64,000 bases of DNA, taken from Cricetomys ansorgei. Taxonomy: Eukaryota > Chordata > Mammalia > Rodentia > Nesomyidae. The position numbers were made by a program, and so were the translations under genes. Of this stretch, positions 10,495 through 23,094 are shown one piece after another. Where the stretch lies: NCBI GenBank assembly GCA_026225945.1, contig JAMJFZ010001089.1:7996001-8060000 (forward strand), read 5' to 3'. The notes below the pieces were generated by a model. The model did not search any database. It saw only the letters and a list, made by a program, of their open reading frames with translations, and was not told the DNA's origin. Each line of letters starts with the position of its first letter. The first letter of the stretch is position 1.

Positions 10495-10690
10495 GAAAAG
10501 AAATTGGCATTTAACTCATCAAGTTATCAAGGCCAAGAAAGACATAGGAAAAGACAGGACAACATTCCAGAGTAAGACTATCAAATAGTTATGACAATTA
10601 ACTATAAAAGTCACCCCAGTTGGGTCCCAAAACAGGAAAAGAGCTATAAAGAACATTTACAGAAAACCTGATAAAGTATTAGTATAGACA
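10495..10690 (+). repeat. Ancient mammalian interspersed repeat, family not assigned
   Basis: GAAAGACATAGGAAAAGACA, GGACAACATTCCAGAGTAAG, ATAGTTATGACAATTAACTA and GAGCTATAAAGAACATTTAC follow the order of an old repeat I remember from placental genomes (probably an L1M-type 3' end). Heavily diverged. Confidence 0.4.
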
Positions 10691-11875
10691 TATGGGAATA
10701 ATAATAATAATAAATATTGTTAATAGTGAGGAATTAATGTCCAGTAATGGCGGAGAAAATGTTGAGTTCTGGCACTGTTTCTGGTTTGCTCTCAAACCCA
10801 CTTTCATAGAAGGAATCCCTGGCTACTTTAAACTAAGAGGTCAAATGCGATTTACTTACAAGTTGTCCTTAAATGCATTTGCTCTCATCAGTGTTTGAAT
10901 TTACAGTCTATTCATAGAAAGTTGCAATCCTACAACCAAGAGTGAAGTGTTCAGGTCACAAACCCAGTCTCTGTAAGCATACAACATTGCTTCCCTAGTT
11001 TACTGTTAAAATGTCCCAGGAGACCCAATAGCCAGAAGAGATCCAATCTACCTTCCTTCAAAAGTGACCTTTCCTTTATTTATGCCCCAGAATTTCCACC
11101 ATTACCTTGTTAGCTTGCTATAGGAAAAACTTTGATCACTTGCTAGATGCATTATTAAAGGTTTAAAAATAAATTAAAAGGTGGTTTTTAGAGGACTCTA
11201 TCTTACACTAGTAAGACTGTTCAGGCACAAAGTTGAAATTCAGTGTTCTTTACACGTGGGAAAATGCAAATGCCCTCCAAACAATTTTAAAAAGAGAGTC
11301 TACCCACTGAAGGAAAGAAAAAGGTTATTTACATAATTTTAGATATCAGAGAATTTGTTAAATGGACATTTCTGAACCCTGCTTGCTCTACTCAAAAGAA
11401 TTTACTGACATGAATTTGTTTTTCTTCTTGGATTTTTCATGACAAAGAGATTCATAGAGTTTAATGTTCTCAATATTGTTGGTTTTGTTTTTTTGTTTTT
11501 TTTTTTTGGTAAGGAAATAGAGTGGGCTTCTCTCTTAAGAACACAATAGTTGTTCTATTGTTCAAAGACTTGGTGTAATATATGACTACAAAGAAGTCAA
11601 CGTGGGGAGAATTCTGTAGCTACTGTTGGAGAATCAGAAAACCCAAGATGCCTTGCATGTATGAAAAACAATGCCATTGAGGTTATCCATGGATTTAACA
11701 AGAATTCATTGCAACTTATTTTAAATCTCCCACTATAAAAATGATTGATTCACAAGTTACCCTTTTCTACTGCTTACCCAACATAAAACTGGCAAAATAC
11801 AGTGAGACATATCAGTTTCTTCCTGAATGAGCCATCATATTAACCTGTGAACCTTTTTAATGGTTTTTAAAGGAG
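10691..11875. other. Unique AT-rich sequence, no gene seen
   Basis: Contains a short (AAT)n at 10696-10716 and a T-rich run at 11480-11508. Nothing coding recognised. Confidence 0.45.
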
Positions 11876-12046
11876 TGTGTGTGTGTGTGTGAGTGAGTAT
11901 CTCATGTGTCCAGGTACCTGAGGGGCCCAGAAGAGGGCATCAGATCCCTCGGAGCTGGAGTTACAGCTGTTTGTGAGGTGCAGGCTGTGAGTACTCAGGT
12001 CCTCTGAAAGAGCAGCAAGTACTCTAACTACTGCTCCTTCCAGCAC
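11876..12046 (-). mobile_element. B2/B3-type SINE
   Basis: The + strand has a TG-rich tail, GAAGAGGGCATCAGATCCCT, GAGCTGGAGTTACAGCTGTT and GCAAGTACTCTAACTACTGC, the reverse of the B3 body and head. It abuts the B1 at 12048. Confidence 0.8.
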
Positions 12047-12047
12047 A

Positions 12048-12168
12048 TTTACTGATTTGGGACAAGATCTTACTATGTAGTCCAGGCTGGCCTAGAACTC
12101 GCAGAGATCTGCTTGCCTCTCCCTCCAAGTACTGGGATAAGGGAGTATGCCATCCCATCCAGCGTTTA
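12048..12168 (-). mobile_element. B1 SINE
   Basis: The + strand carries CTATGTAGTCCAGGCTGGCC, TAGAACTCGCAGAGATCTGC and CTCCAAGTACTGGGATAAGG, the reverse of B1. Diverged. Confidence 0.85.
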
Positions 12169-14085
12169 TTTTGCTTTTTTTTTTTATTATTTAAAATATC
12201 TGAAAAAAAAAAAAAGATCAGCTCCAAAAAAATTCCTCATTACCTTACCTTCGAAGGAAAATTACTTCTCTTTGACTTTTTTTTTTTACATTGCCACACA
12301 GATTGTTTAATCTTGAGACAGACGATGAGAGAGGCACTGTACTGAGCCGGGGGGAGGGGCAGGTATGTGTTTCCTCCGAGAAGCTCAAATGTGTTACATT
12401 ATGTTACAGTCATGAGTAAGTTTCCTGCCTTCTATAAACAAGATGTAAAGGCTTTAAATACCTGACTTTAGCAGTAATTTATAAATCACTATGACGTCAT
12501 TGCAGGGCTGCTATTTTCGTCTTCTCCATGCAGATGTGTTTCTATATAGCCATCCTGCTGTGTATGCATCTGTGCTTTCTAACACTTTACTGTTCATATA
12601 AGGCATACCAAGGACACAGGAAACTAGGAAATCTGGCACGGGCAGTCCCTGCACCCCTCTTGAACTTACTGAGAAGATTGGAAAAATGATTATCTACCTC
12701 TAAGAGAACTAACCCTTTTCAGTGGGACTCTTGGGCTCCCAAAATAGTGTAGGTCCAAGACTTTGGAGGCAAACACCCACAGACACTACTATGCACAGTG
12801 CTGAGGTGCAGGAGGGGTGACAGAGCCAGGGGCAAATCACAGGGAAGTTTGCACTGTGGTTGACTGAAACATACAAATTGATATTTGATACAGGGTTAGA
12901 TAAGGAGCTTCAAGCATTGTTAATAACGCATCGTGATGGTCTCCGGGAAAAGATTGAAAGACATACACCAGAGCTGACCAGTTGTTAAATTTTTCCTTCT
13001 TGGTATTAATATTCCTAATTATTAGTGAGCCATTCTTATTTTATTCCCCTTGATGAGTTTTCTTTTGAGCAAGAATTGATATTATGAGTACAAATATTAG
13101 CCCTTCATTGTCTCATTCTTTAATGCTTAATATGTGTAGAAAATTTGTATCATTTAGTATTATCATTTCTTATTGTTGCTCTTATTTTGCTATTCAAATG
13201 CTTCCACACCTATAAGCTATCTAATAGCCATATAAAGTTTTCTGGAGGTTTTAATTTTTTGCCTTCCGTTTATAAATGTTCATGTAGAATGTGTTGGCTA
13301 AAATACAGAAACAGCGTTCATCAGCCTCATAATATGAAAAACATAGCGATGAGTGAATGCCTTTGGTGTATTTTTGATGCTATTGATTTATCTTCTTTTG
13401 ATAAACTCACAGCACTACCAGCTCAGTGGAGTTTGCCGTCAGCTATATTCTTTTCTAGACAATTAGATTAACTGAAATGTAAGTAGCAGTTGCTTGGGGT
13501 TCTTAGTTCTGTGCTGCATTGTTCTGTGTCCCCTGATGCTCCCTACTCTGTACACTGTGTTGCTGATGATGGGTATGTTCTGACTTTAGGAACTAAGAGA
13601 ATTTGGATAGGCCCTCGATGTTTTGATAGAGGAAGTGCTTATACACATAAGCATCCAGGTAGGAGCTACACAAACTGGCAGAAAGAAAGGACTCCTCTCT
13701 CTGAGAGCCCTATGGTTGAAACAAAAGCTCTGATCCCATGAGTGAACAATGGGGCTAAGAAAGTGGATTGAATAGCATTGAAAACATTATTTACAAAAAT
13801 TAAAAAAGGAGGATCGTGTCCAAGCAAAATGTATCCACAGATATACATACATGGCAGTCGGCTGATGAGCCTGTCACACTGACAACTCTAGAGGTTGCAG
13901 TTCATTGAAATCCAGTTAAACGGCTCTGGCTGGGACTCTGCTAAACTGTGGGTCTGCAGGAAGCTCATAACTGAAGTTTAAAGAGTACTTTGGGGATGAT
14001 AGGACTAAGAATTAGTTTTGCTTTTTATAGATCATTCAGTGTCTTCGGTTACATTTGAAAACACACTTCTCGTGCTTCGATGTAT
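12169..14085. other. Unique sequence, no gene seen
   Basis: Has T-rich and A-rich runs at 12176-12212 and 12279-12289. An open frame at 13145-13471 is low-complexity and unrecognised. Confidence 0.45.
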
Positions 14086-14089
14086 GCGT

Positions 14090-14272
14090 GAAGCTGAGTG
14101 TAACGGTGTATATCTTTAATCCCGGCACTGCAGAGGCGGAGACTGGCAGATCCCTGAGGTTGAGGCCAGCCTTGTCTGCAGAGTGAGTTTCAGGACAGCC
14201 AGGGCTACACAGAAAAATCCTGTCCTGAAATCAATAAATAGACAGACAGACAAACAGACAGATAGACAGGCA
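14090..14272 (+). mobile_element. B1 SINE with (GACA)n tail
   Basis: GAGTGTAACGGTGTATATCT, TTTAATCCCGGCACTGCAGA, GGTTGAGGCCAGCCTTGTCT, CAGGACAGCCAGGGCTACAC and a tail that has become a (GACA) microsatellite at 14238-14272. Confidence 0.88.
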
Positions 14273-14307
14273 GAAAAAAAGTGTGCTTGGCAGGGAGGTG
14301 GGGGGCA

Positions 14308-14469
14308 CTGGAAAATGGCTCAGCAATTTAGAGTATTGACTGCTCTTGCAGAGGACCCTTGTTCAGTTCCCAGCAACCATATGTAGTAGCTCCCAACAAC
14401 CTATAATCCCAGCTCCAGGGAGGATACTATCTTCTTCTGGACTTGGTGGTCACCTGCATATGAGTCCAT

Positions 14470-14503
<34 letters not shown>

Positions 14504-14512
14504 CATAAATGA
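14308..14512 (+). mobile_element. B2/B3-type SINE with (CA)n tail
   Basis: ACTGGAAAATGGCTCAGCAA, TGACTGCTCTTGCAGAGGAC, TTCAGTTCCCAGCAACCATA, then a (CA)14 array at 14476-14503. Confidence 0.85.
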
Positions 14513-15904
14513 ACGGGAAATATTTGATCTGGATACTAGATCTAAGCCACTTATTTGTTTGGTAATCAAATCAGTAATTTTAACCAAATAGTGACTGGAG
14601 AAACAAATTTAGCCAGTAGGTCTAGGAAGCCATCAATTCAATTATTCACATAATACAGGTTAAATGCTTATGGGTACGGCAGAAACGACTGACACATAAA
14701 TATTCCACCACATGCCATGGTGTCCTACAACACACACACACAAAAGTGCAGTTGATTTTAGAACGAGCCCTGTCGCATAGAAACAGTGCCGAATAAATAT
14801 GTATGGATCATTGTGGAGTGATGAATAAATGAATGCTATACCAACTCAGATGTCAAAGCAAAACCGACATTTAAGGTTTGTACGCAATGCATTTTATCCG
14901 CCATGAATGAGATTAAAGCAAGAGAGATCCGAGGCTTTCTCAAATGTTGCAATTACGCACAACTTGCACACAATGGATCATATAAGGTGACAGGCTGTAA
15001 GAGTACATTCGCGTATATGTCAGTTACTACTGGACTACTCCTCGAGCCAGCCAAACATGTGATAGACAGCACTTATTTGGCAAAGCACTTGCCTTGGCAA
15101 ATTGCTGTGTGCTGTTTAGGCTCCCCAAGAAGCATATTCCTGGGAGTGGGGAGGCCCTCCCTTGTCCCAGATACAAGTATGTTTATGTCAAATGTCTTGC
15201 CAACCCCCCCCCCCCCCATCCCAGGTCAGGCTGGACCCTGGATCTATAACAGGGAGAAGGGAGATCAGCAAGCAGGAAACAATGTTTAAAACAAAATGCT
15301 CTTGAGAACGGTGAAAAGACAATCCATCTCCAACAGGAGTTATTGTTGTTTATCTCCTGGTAAAAACTGCCTACAGTGGGAAAGAGAACTCAATGTGGCT
15401 CAGCAGTGGCAAGGCTCTCCGTCTGGAAGGCCAGCATAATGGCTTCTTCTCCTATCAGTTTCTGCTGGATATTTGACCGACTAGAAGACATTATCTTTAT
15501 ATCTTTGTTTACATTCTCTGTTACGTCACCCCAGTCCTTCCGGCTGGATGGACAAGTACCCCAACTTCATGACACGCTGTCTACCTGCTGCTCGTATCTA
15601 CCTGCTACTTGCTATTTGTTCTTTTACTTGCCTGCTTAAAAAACTCACTTGTTTGGAACAAAAATACAACTATGGAGATCATTTTCAGGACTGCGCAGAT
15701 ACCTTCTAAGTATGAAGATTTGAGTTTGAACCCATACAACCTGCATAAAACGCTGGGCGTGATAGCTTGAGCCTGTGATCTCAGTGCTGGTGAATTGGGA
15801 AGCAAGAAGTTGTGCACTGTGAGAGAAGAGCACCCGGGGCAAAATGCCATCAGAGAAGAGCAACTCTAGCCTGCCTGGAGCAAGCAATGCTAATGGAGAC
15901 AACA
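14513..15904. other. Mostly unique sequence, no gene seen
   Basis: Holds a C14 run at 15204-15217. A segment at 15748-15800 (GCTGGGCGTGATAGCTTGAG) may be a strongly decayed 7SL-related SINE. Confidence 0.4.
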
Positions 15905-16265
15905 TGTCCCGTATGTTGGATTTGGACTGTTTCCCCAAAAGGCTCATTTGTTAAGTAGTCCCATGTGGCTACTGCAAGTGACAGAGACGTTAAGAGGTGA
16001 GGCCTGCGCGAGGGTCTTTGGGTCACTGAGGCTTGCTCTTGAATAGGTTTCTGAGATTGCATGTCTCTCCCTTCTTTCTTCTATCCACAAACCATGAAGG
16101 GAGCCACTTTTATCCATTGCTACTGCCCTATATATGTACCAGAGGCCAAAAGCAATAGTTTGGCTGGTTTTGGACTAAAATCTCTGAAACTATGAGCCAT
16201 CATTAGCATTTTCTCTTCTTAAGCTGACTGGCTCGGGTGTTTGTTACAAAGCTTATGAACATAGG
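15905..16265 (+). mobile_element. Old MaLR-like LTR
   Basis: Landmarks are TTGGATTTGGACTGTTTCCC near the start, GAGACGTTAAGAGGTGAGGC, CTCTGAAACTATGAGCCATC and CAGGTGTTTGTTAC-like GGGTGTTTGTTACAAAGCTT at the end, as in the MST/MLT/ORR1 lineage. Family level is uncertain. Confidence 0.55.
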
Positions 16266-16269
16266 ATGT

Positions 16270-16985
16270 GATGGGTCCATTGACAGAACTGGGGGGCCCT
16301 CTAGATCCACTTAAGATGGTTGAGCTGATTCAGACAGAATAAGGAAGGGGACACCAATGACCATTGTTGCCAGAGACAGCAAAACTTTGTTTTGAAGATT
16401 TTCAGACTCATCAGACGATACTAAGAGGAAACACATTTTGAATGACCTAAGATTATGTTTTAGAAGCTGTGCACTAAAGGCAGTCATCGTGACCTTGGGG
16501 AAGACGGCCTGTTACCAAACTCTAGAATGCAAAGTATTTATCTCAACAGCTAACTGAGTGCTTGGAACCTCATATCTTCTTCAAATCTGCTAGTGTTTTC
16601 ATCCCTTTCCAAATTCCTAGTTTTTTAATTGATGTTTTAATTGCCATTTTTTTTCTGAATTGTACTTCTCTGGATCAAGTGTAAATGGTCACTCTCCTGG
16701 ATCCAAGGAACAATTTTTCAGATGACAGAGCCCAAGGAGTCCTTACAGTTTGAAACAATGCCAGTGAGCCCCATTAAAATGTGACCCCAAGTACTGCTAG
16801 ACACAATGGCAATGAGGGGAGCCCAGTCCTTCTCAATTACATGTAAGCCTCTTTTTTCCATTCTGGTATCATTAGAGACATTTGAAGCTGTTTTGTCTTT
16901 GGTAAAATAATTCCTTGAGAAGCAGGGTATAGTTTTTATCAGCATCCAACAGATTAAACTGGTATCTACCCTCCAAAAAATAAAA
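16270..16985. other. Unique sequence, no gene seen
   Basis: Nothing recognised beyond short homopolymer runs. Confidence 0.4.
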
Positions 16986-16989
16986 TGTA

Positions 16990-17345
16990 AGAAGGAGCTA
17001 AAGAAATAACTCACTCGGTAAAGTGCTTGCTATCTATGCATGACAACCTGACTTAGCTCCCTGGAATCCATGTCAAAAGTCAAGTGTGGCAGATGTGTCT
17101 ATAATCCCAACACTGGGAAGACAGAGACAAGAGGATTTTTTGCACTTGCTTGCCAGACAATCTATCTGAAATGGGAGCTCCAGGTTCAGTGACAGACCCT
17201 GTCTCAAAAAAAAAAAAAAATAGAAAGCAATTGAAAAAGATACCCAATATAAACCTCCAACTTCCGCAAGTACACGTACACACTTGTGTGCATACCCACA
17301 CACAAGTATACATATACAAACATACATTCCCAGCACACACATACA
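16990..17345 (+). mobile_element. Composite tRNA-like/7SL-like rodent SINE, near full length
   Basis: The head AAATAACTCACTCGGTAAAG plus GTGCTTGCTATCTATGCATG is tRNA-like. The middle GTGTGGCAGATGTGTCTATA, ATAATCCCAACACTGGGAAG is 7SL/B1-like. It then has CCAGGTTCAGTGACAGACCC, an A15 run at 17206-17220, a GATACCCAATATAAACCTCC segment and an ACAC-rich tail. Other copies are at 36605, 39235 and 47606. Confidence 0.75.
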
Positions 17346-17349
17346 CGCT

Positions 17350-18210
17350 GTAAGAACAATTTTTACCTGCAAAGCTTCCTTCTCTTTAGTGAATCTTGTA
17401 TACTCGTGATTAGCAAGTTTTCCATGTACTTGGACTATTCATAACACAACCAAATAATCATTACGTCTTTCAGCCTTTGGGTGATAACACTCCCTCACAA
17501 AAATAGCCCATTTGAGAGCTGAAAGACAACATAGTCAATGTACAGAAAATGCCAGAGGATACCGTCTGGAACATGTGAGAGGTGAGACTCAAGGGGCATA
17601 TGGTCTTGTTTACCATGAAACAAAGAGCTGAGAAGTAGACGAGGCGGGGAGGATAATGCGTGAGGACGAAGGGTTTCAATCAAATTAATGATGGCTTCAA
17701 CTTGACTGGTGTGATTTTATCCTAGTATCATTGAGAAGAAGAGTATCCAGGAGGGTCAGCCTGGGGTTCTAGTGACTACTACAGGCCTATTAAAATAAAA
17801 AGGAGCCAAAATGATGAGTTTGAGGCCAGAAGGAATAAAATACATGCACTAGTAAGAAAAGTTACCTGGACTTAGTGCCTAACTAGATAATGCTGGGTAG
17901 AGATGGCACAGATCATTCAAGATGACTCCCAGCCCTGGGAGTTGGGTCTCCTAGATGATGTACCTTCCTCAAAGGAAGAATATAGGAGAAAGAACAGTCT
18001 TGAAACACATGACAATCCTCACTCATCACTTACTGCAACAAATTGTATTACGTCCAAAGTGAGCCCAATTCTGAACACGAAATGAGTTTGGGAGGTCCAA
18101 GACTGTAAGGTCAGCATCCTCGCCATGAGCATCAAGGTATATATGAGTTCAGAAGAGGTCAGTGGTTTAGAATCAACTGTCAGGGCCGTGAAGACACAGG
18201 CTAACATCAA
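17350..18210. other. Unique or unassigned old sequence, no gene seen
   Basis: The part around 17915-18010 resembles an old mammalian repeat but is too diverged to name. Confidence 0.35.
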
Positions 18211-18214
18211 GTGC

Positions 18215-18390
18215 TACATTGTGCTAGCCACTGTTACCGAGGACCTTCTGGAATTTTAATTACCATAACAGCCATATGATGTAGGAATTGCAATTAATAA
18301 TTGTTATAAAAGAAGTTCCAGCAATCGATTAGAGTTGACTTGCTGAGGGTCATAGATCCTTAGTAGCTGAGCAAGATTCCAAAGACCATT
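18215..18390 (+). mobile_element. MIR SINE
   Basis: GTGCTAGCCACTGTTACC, TTTTAATTACCATAACAGCC, ATATGATGTAGGAATTGC and GACTTGCTGAGGGTCATAGA follow the MIR core order (size column, 'ctatgaggtag', 'acttgcccaaggtcacac'). Confidence 0.7.
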
Positions 18391-18394
18391 GTTT

Positions 18395-20200
18395 TAATTC
18401 CTAAGCCTTCTGGTCAAAGACATAAAGGAAAGGGCTGTGGTGAAAATCTGGGCCACACGTGAGTCCCTTTGGAAGGCACTAAGAGAAGATTCAGTTCCAT
18501 TTACACTTGTGTAGTGATGTTCCACAACTTAACAGCGTGTCCTGTAGGGAACTGGGATTATAATGTAGTTCGAAATGCCCTTTGCATAATTTCAGACAAG
18601 GACCTTTAGCTCCATGGCTCTCGATCTTTTGTGCTCCCATCTTCTGTCAATGTGAATAATACCACCTGAGAGGATTTGCTAAGAATAAAATAATGTGTTT
18701 TACTGGAGAGTGCCACACATATGGAGAACTTCCTGAAAGTCTGTTGTGCACCCCACTCCCACAAGTCTAAAATGACCTATTCTCTTCTAAAAGTAGCCGC
18801 AATCCCAAAACACCAAAGAGCAAATGAAAGTTAGACTTGTGAGTGTCTTTGCAGAAAGAGCATGTTTGCATGAGAAAGAGAAGCAACAGTGATTTACATC
18901 CTTCACCTCATAGGCATTGGAGTGGGCTGCTTATTTCGCCTATATTCTACATGGGATTATGACATGTTTGTCTCTCAGGCCAGAACTATATGATACTGCC
19001 GACATAATGTCTTTCAAATGTTCTACCGGGATATTAAAACATCTGTAGCTATTTTGCATCCCCACATTGGGAGTGTTACTACCATCATCCGTATTTTAAG
19101 ACCTTAAGCTTTATGGCTTTGCAGATTTTCTCCATTTGAAATGCAATCTTACACAACTTGAAAAGAAAACAGTTCCCCCCCAAGAGGCACAACTCTAGTT
19201 GCTTTTATTGAAGAGATGGTTTTATCCCTCAAGGACAGAGAGACTGTCTTCAAGTCCTTTGTAATATCCACGGGTATCCAAGACACTGCAGAGAGTTTAA
19301 CAAGTAGCTGTGGAGTACAAACAAGTAGCTACTGAGTACAGGCAGTCTCTAAAATGAATCACTCAGCTAGTGGAGTGGATATCCACTTTGGATATCACCA
19401 CAATAACCTAACTTGGGCATTTGGGGGAGAGAGTGACTCTTATTGAGACTGGTATGCAATTCCTTCAGAGATAATAAAGAAATCTCAAACTTTTTTGAGA
19501 TATTATTTTACATGGTGAGAGTTGGCCTAATAACACAGGCTTGAGAAACTTCAGAATTATATAAATACACGGCTTAACTCTTCTCCATTATAGAGATTGG
19601 ACATCATGTGTCTGATTAAATTATAACTCAGTATAAATCCTGCTATGGAATCAGTCAATACTCTGTCTTCTCGACTTGGTTCCCAAGATGAGAGGCTTCA
19701 AATTCCCACTGCATGCCCTATAATTTAGGCATTAATCTTTGACTTGGCATTCTGCTTACACCTACACAGAGCCTTTCAGTCTTACAAAATGCCACCGTTC
19801 CTGAGTTTAGCAAATTTAGGCACACAGATCTGAATTGCTAGGAGAAAAACAGCACTCTCTTTCTCTCCCCCACTTCTTTCTATAAAATGAGTTTTCACCC
19901 TAGTGCTGGTGCTCTCTGCTCACTTTGAAAAAAATATATTGTTATGGGTATTTTAAGTTAATTGAAAGTCTTGCAACAGCTTAACAAGAACTTAGTTTCC
20001 TAACGGCTACAGCAAGCACCCTTTATGTCAAGGTTGTCTTCAGAAATTGCCTTCACACCAGCCTGCTGCACATCAACTCAGGCTTCTGTTATTAACACAT
20101 TTCCCAGCATTAGGCACTCATTATATTAGCAAAATTCCTATTATATCAGAATTGAATTGAGATTTCTTTTCCCCTTAGGATTTCTCAACACAATGAATCT
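18395..20200. other. Unique sequence, no gene seen
   Basis: Contains a perfect 14-bp palindrome AGTGGATATCCACT at 19374-19387. No repeat or exon recognised. Confidence 0.45.
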
Positions 20201-20204
20201 TTCT

Positions 20205-20330
20205 ACAGCTATGCATTAGACTCACCTGGGGAATTTTTATATTACTAATGCTTGAGCTTCACCCCAGAATAAATGAGTCAGAATCTTCAGGGGTCATATC
20301 CGAGCTTAGTATATTCTCAAAGTTGGGAAA
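20205..20330 (+). mobile_element. MER5-type hAT-Charlie fragment
   Basis: TGCATTAGACTCACCTGGGG, AATGCTTGAGCTTCACCCCA and GAATAAATGAGTCAGAATCT match the MER5A order 'catcacctgggaa', 'gccccacccc', 'tgaatcagaa'. Confidence 0.7.
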
Positions 20331-20519
20331 GTGCTCTCAAGGTGCAGCTGGGGTTTCAGCTACTGTCTAGTTCTTCTGCATGTACTCAATGTCTGGGCCT
20401 GTCTCGTTCTCTCCAGAGGATGCCCTGTGATCAACAGAATGACAAGACTATGGTCAGCTGCAATATACAAACCAAGCTTTTATGTTTAAACATTTGCAAA
20501 GCATTTGAGATGGAGATGC

Positions 20520-20610
20520 TGAACCACAGGGTCTGCAGGGAGGTCTGGGATTCTGCACTTCTAACAAGCATCCAGCTAATACTAACACAGTTCTGTGGAC
20601 CATTTAGAGC
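20520..20610 (+). mobile_element. Second MER5-type fragment
   Basis: GGAGGTCTGGGATTCTGCAC, TTCTAACAAGCATCCAGCTA and ATACTAACACAGTTCTGTGG resemble the 3' half of MER5A. It could be the continuation of the copy at 20205 after an insertion. Confidence 0.5.
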
Positions 20611-21057
20611 TGGAAAGATATCAAGCTTCATTGATTGTTCTACTTGGTAACTCTTAACTCTATATGTAACCTGGGATCTTGAGAAATAATGATGCCTGGG
20701 CCTAGTTCATGAGGAAATTGAGTTGGAATCCTTGGAAGGAATCAAGAGTCTCAGATGTAAGTCCTCATCATCTAGATTTTGAAAGAGCTCCTTGGGCAAG
20801 TCCTGTATGCTATAAGAGGTGGAACTGCAGAGTGTTCTTGCATGCCTCATGGCCAAAGTAATGGTAAGAGCATGCTTAGAGGCAGTATATAAGGCATACC
20901 TTTAATGTTCCCACCTCTTTAAACTGGGGACTCTGGGTCTAAAGGTCTAGGGTGATATTCAGATGAAACTCTGATGCTCCACAGAGCACTTTAAGTCAAG
21001 TCCTCCTCGTATACACTGACTTCATTTTGTTTTGTTTTGTTTTTTAACCAAAAAATG

Positions 21058-21232
21058 GATTATCCTTTAATAATGTCTGTGAGTGTAGATGCCCAAGAAG
21101 TCAAGATGAAACTGTCTGATCCTCTAGAGGCAAAGGCACTGAGATTCCTAAAATGGGTGCTGGGACCCGAACTTAAGCCCTCTGAAAGAGCAGTAAAGCT
21201 TTTAACTGCTGAGCCATTTCTCCAGCTTTCTT
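21058..21232 (-). mobile_element. B2/B3-type SINE
   Basis: The minus strand starts GCTGGAGAAATGGCTCAGCA and has GTTCGGGTCCCAGCACCC and GGATCAGACAGTTTCATC-like body sequence. Confidence 0.82.
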
Positions 21233-21261
21233 CATTTGCTCTTAAAAGACAACAGCTCAAG

Positions 21262-21385
21262 GCATAGCGATACAACCTGTGGAAGGTAAAAGAGGGAGAA
21301 TCAGGACTAAAGGTCATCCGGGAGTACATAGCGAACTTGAGCCAACTTGAGCTGCAGGAGACCACACCTCAAGAAAGCAGAAACA
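21262..21385 (+). mobile_element. Decayed B1/7SL-related SINE
   Basis: AATCAGGACTAAAGGTCATC, CGGGAGTACATAGCGAACTT and GCTGCAGGAGACCACACCTC keep the right-hand B1 landmarks. The head is decayed. Confidence 0.55.
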
Positions 21386-21799
21386 GGTAATTCTGGAGTT
21401 GGGGCACTCATGCTGTGGCATTGCAGCTAACTGGAGTAACACCCCTGGGATATTATTTCAGAGTAATTGATGGAAATATTTGAGGAAGAAAATATTGAAG
21501 AATGTTAAACTCCCTGCTGAAGACACATGCCGCATGTAAACCAGTCATCACACTAATGTCCGCACACTGAAGCAAGAACCCAGGCAAAGGATTTTGAACT
21601 TTCATGGAGAGGGCTGGTTGGTTTGTCTCCAGCTGCACTGATCATCTCTGAACTCTCCATTGCTCCATCTAGGAGCATCATGGCTTCCTGCCCTCTTCCT
21701 TGATGCTCCCTGAGGCTTCTCTTTCAACCAAAGGCCCCTCTCCATCTCTCTGAATCCTTCCTCTGCCCTAAAGTTGTGTTTTCTCCCAAGGACTATCTG

Positions 21800-22255
21800 G
21801 TTATTCTGGTCCTTCTCCCCACACTGATTATATGATGGACCAGCCTGACTCTATCTTAAAATTAGGAACCATCTTGTTAAAAAGTCAAAATAAGTCCATT
21901 CCTCTTTTCTGTAAAACTTAAAGTTTGTCCATGTCTTGATCCATTTTCTGAAATTTGACATGTTCTACACCCTATGAAATTTGACTCCATAACTGTATCC
22001 TGACCTCTACCCTGACAAGATGTTCTGCCAAATAATTTTAAGATGTTCAGCCAAGTCCCACAACACTTGGACACCTCCTAGCCCTGCAGTTTGGGAGCTA
22101 CAAAAACCCCACTTTTCATATGTTTGGGGCTGATCTCTCAAATCCTCCGTTTACAGAGAGGCAGTCGCTGAACTGACTATATTGTGCACATATAATAAAA
22201 CTTGCCACAAATTTAGGTAGTGACCTTTACTCTCATTCAGTGGGATTAACATACA
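21800..22255 (+). mobile_element. ERV LTR (class I-like)
   Basis: GACCAGCCTGACTCTATC in U3, then GATCTCTCAAATCCTCCGTT, GAGAGGCAGTCGCTGAACTG, an AATAAAACTTGCCAC poly-A signal at about 22194-22208 and a short U5 ending before ATACAC. This is the R-U5 layout of class I LTRs. No internal gag/pol recognised beside it. Confidence 0.6.
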
Positions 22256-22259
22256 CTCA

Positions 22260-23034
22260 TTGCTTTAAGCTCCCATTAGGCTGGTGGGGTAAGCGTGACT
22301 TCTCCCTTTATATATACAGTTCTCTCTTTTCAACATCTACTCTTGATATTTCCAAGACGTTGAAATTCAAAATGACTCAAGCTGAGACCCCCCCTGTCCC
22401 GAGTTCTTGTACTCTGTCTGGGCTCTTTCATCGCCTCTTCGTCTGTCAACCTCAGTGAAGAGAGCCAACGTGTGACAGTCTTCAGTGTGTATGTCTTCAT
22501 TCTGCTCTTTCAGCTTGAGGACTTTTCCTTTCCAGGAGCCTTCCCAGCTCCCGATTCTGTCTGAGGTAGGCCCGGCTCCTCCTCGTTCTCACACCTTTAT
22601 TCTGACTGCCCCTTTCTGTCTGACTTTCATTCCCTTTGAGAAATTTTCTGCTAGCTGCTTCAAAACACCTCCTGCTGTTAACACTTCTTAAACTCCAGCA
22701 TGAATCGATCAAACCCCGCCTGGAATCATCGCCAAAGTGCTTTAACATTGCAACTCGGTGTTCTCTAATCTACTTCAACAGATCTAGAACTGCCGTGCCT
22801 CCTCCTACCACCTCCCTTTCCCCAGAGGAAGGACTCGGGGATTTTGGTTGATTTCTTTTTTAGCACACGGCAGTACTGAATGGTTACTCATGCTACATAT
22901 TCTTTGGCTTCCTAAATGAATTCAGCTTTTATTTGCTTTGCTCCCAGGTTCAATAAACATTTAAGTTCAAATGGAATGCTTCACTTTTCTAGAGACTGAC
23001 GGAGTTGAAAGATGTTGGTTTAGCAAATAGAAGA
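22260..23034. other. Unclassified sequence, no gene seen
   Basis: Pyrimidine-rich at 22480-22640. No gag-pol or host exon recognised. Confidence 0.4.
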
Positions 23035-23048
23035 CAAACAACAACAAC

Positions 23049-23091
<43 letters not shown>
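23035..23091. repeat. (CAA)n-(CA)20 microsatellite
   Basis: A short CAA run leads into an uninterrupted CA array from 23051. Confidence 0.97.
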
Positions 23092-23092
<1 letters not shown>

Positions 23093-23094
23093 AA

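Noticed and set aside
14903..15289. 128-codon + strand frame as a gene
   Set aside because: No recognisable protein; it ends through a C14 run and lacks splice or promoter support.
19374..19387. 14-bp palindrome AGTGGATATCCACT as a functional site
   Set aside because: Perfect but short, with no matching motif or context; several 14-bp palindromes are expected by chance at this scale when searching freely.
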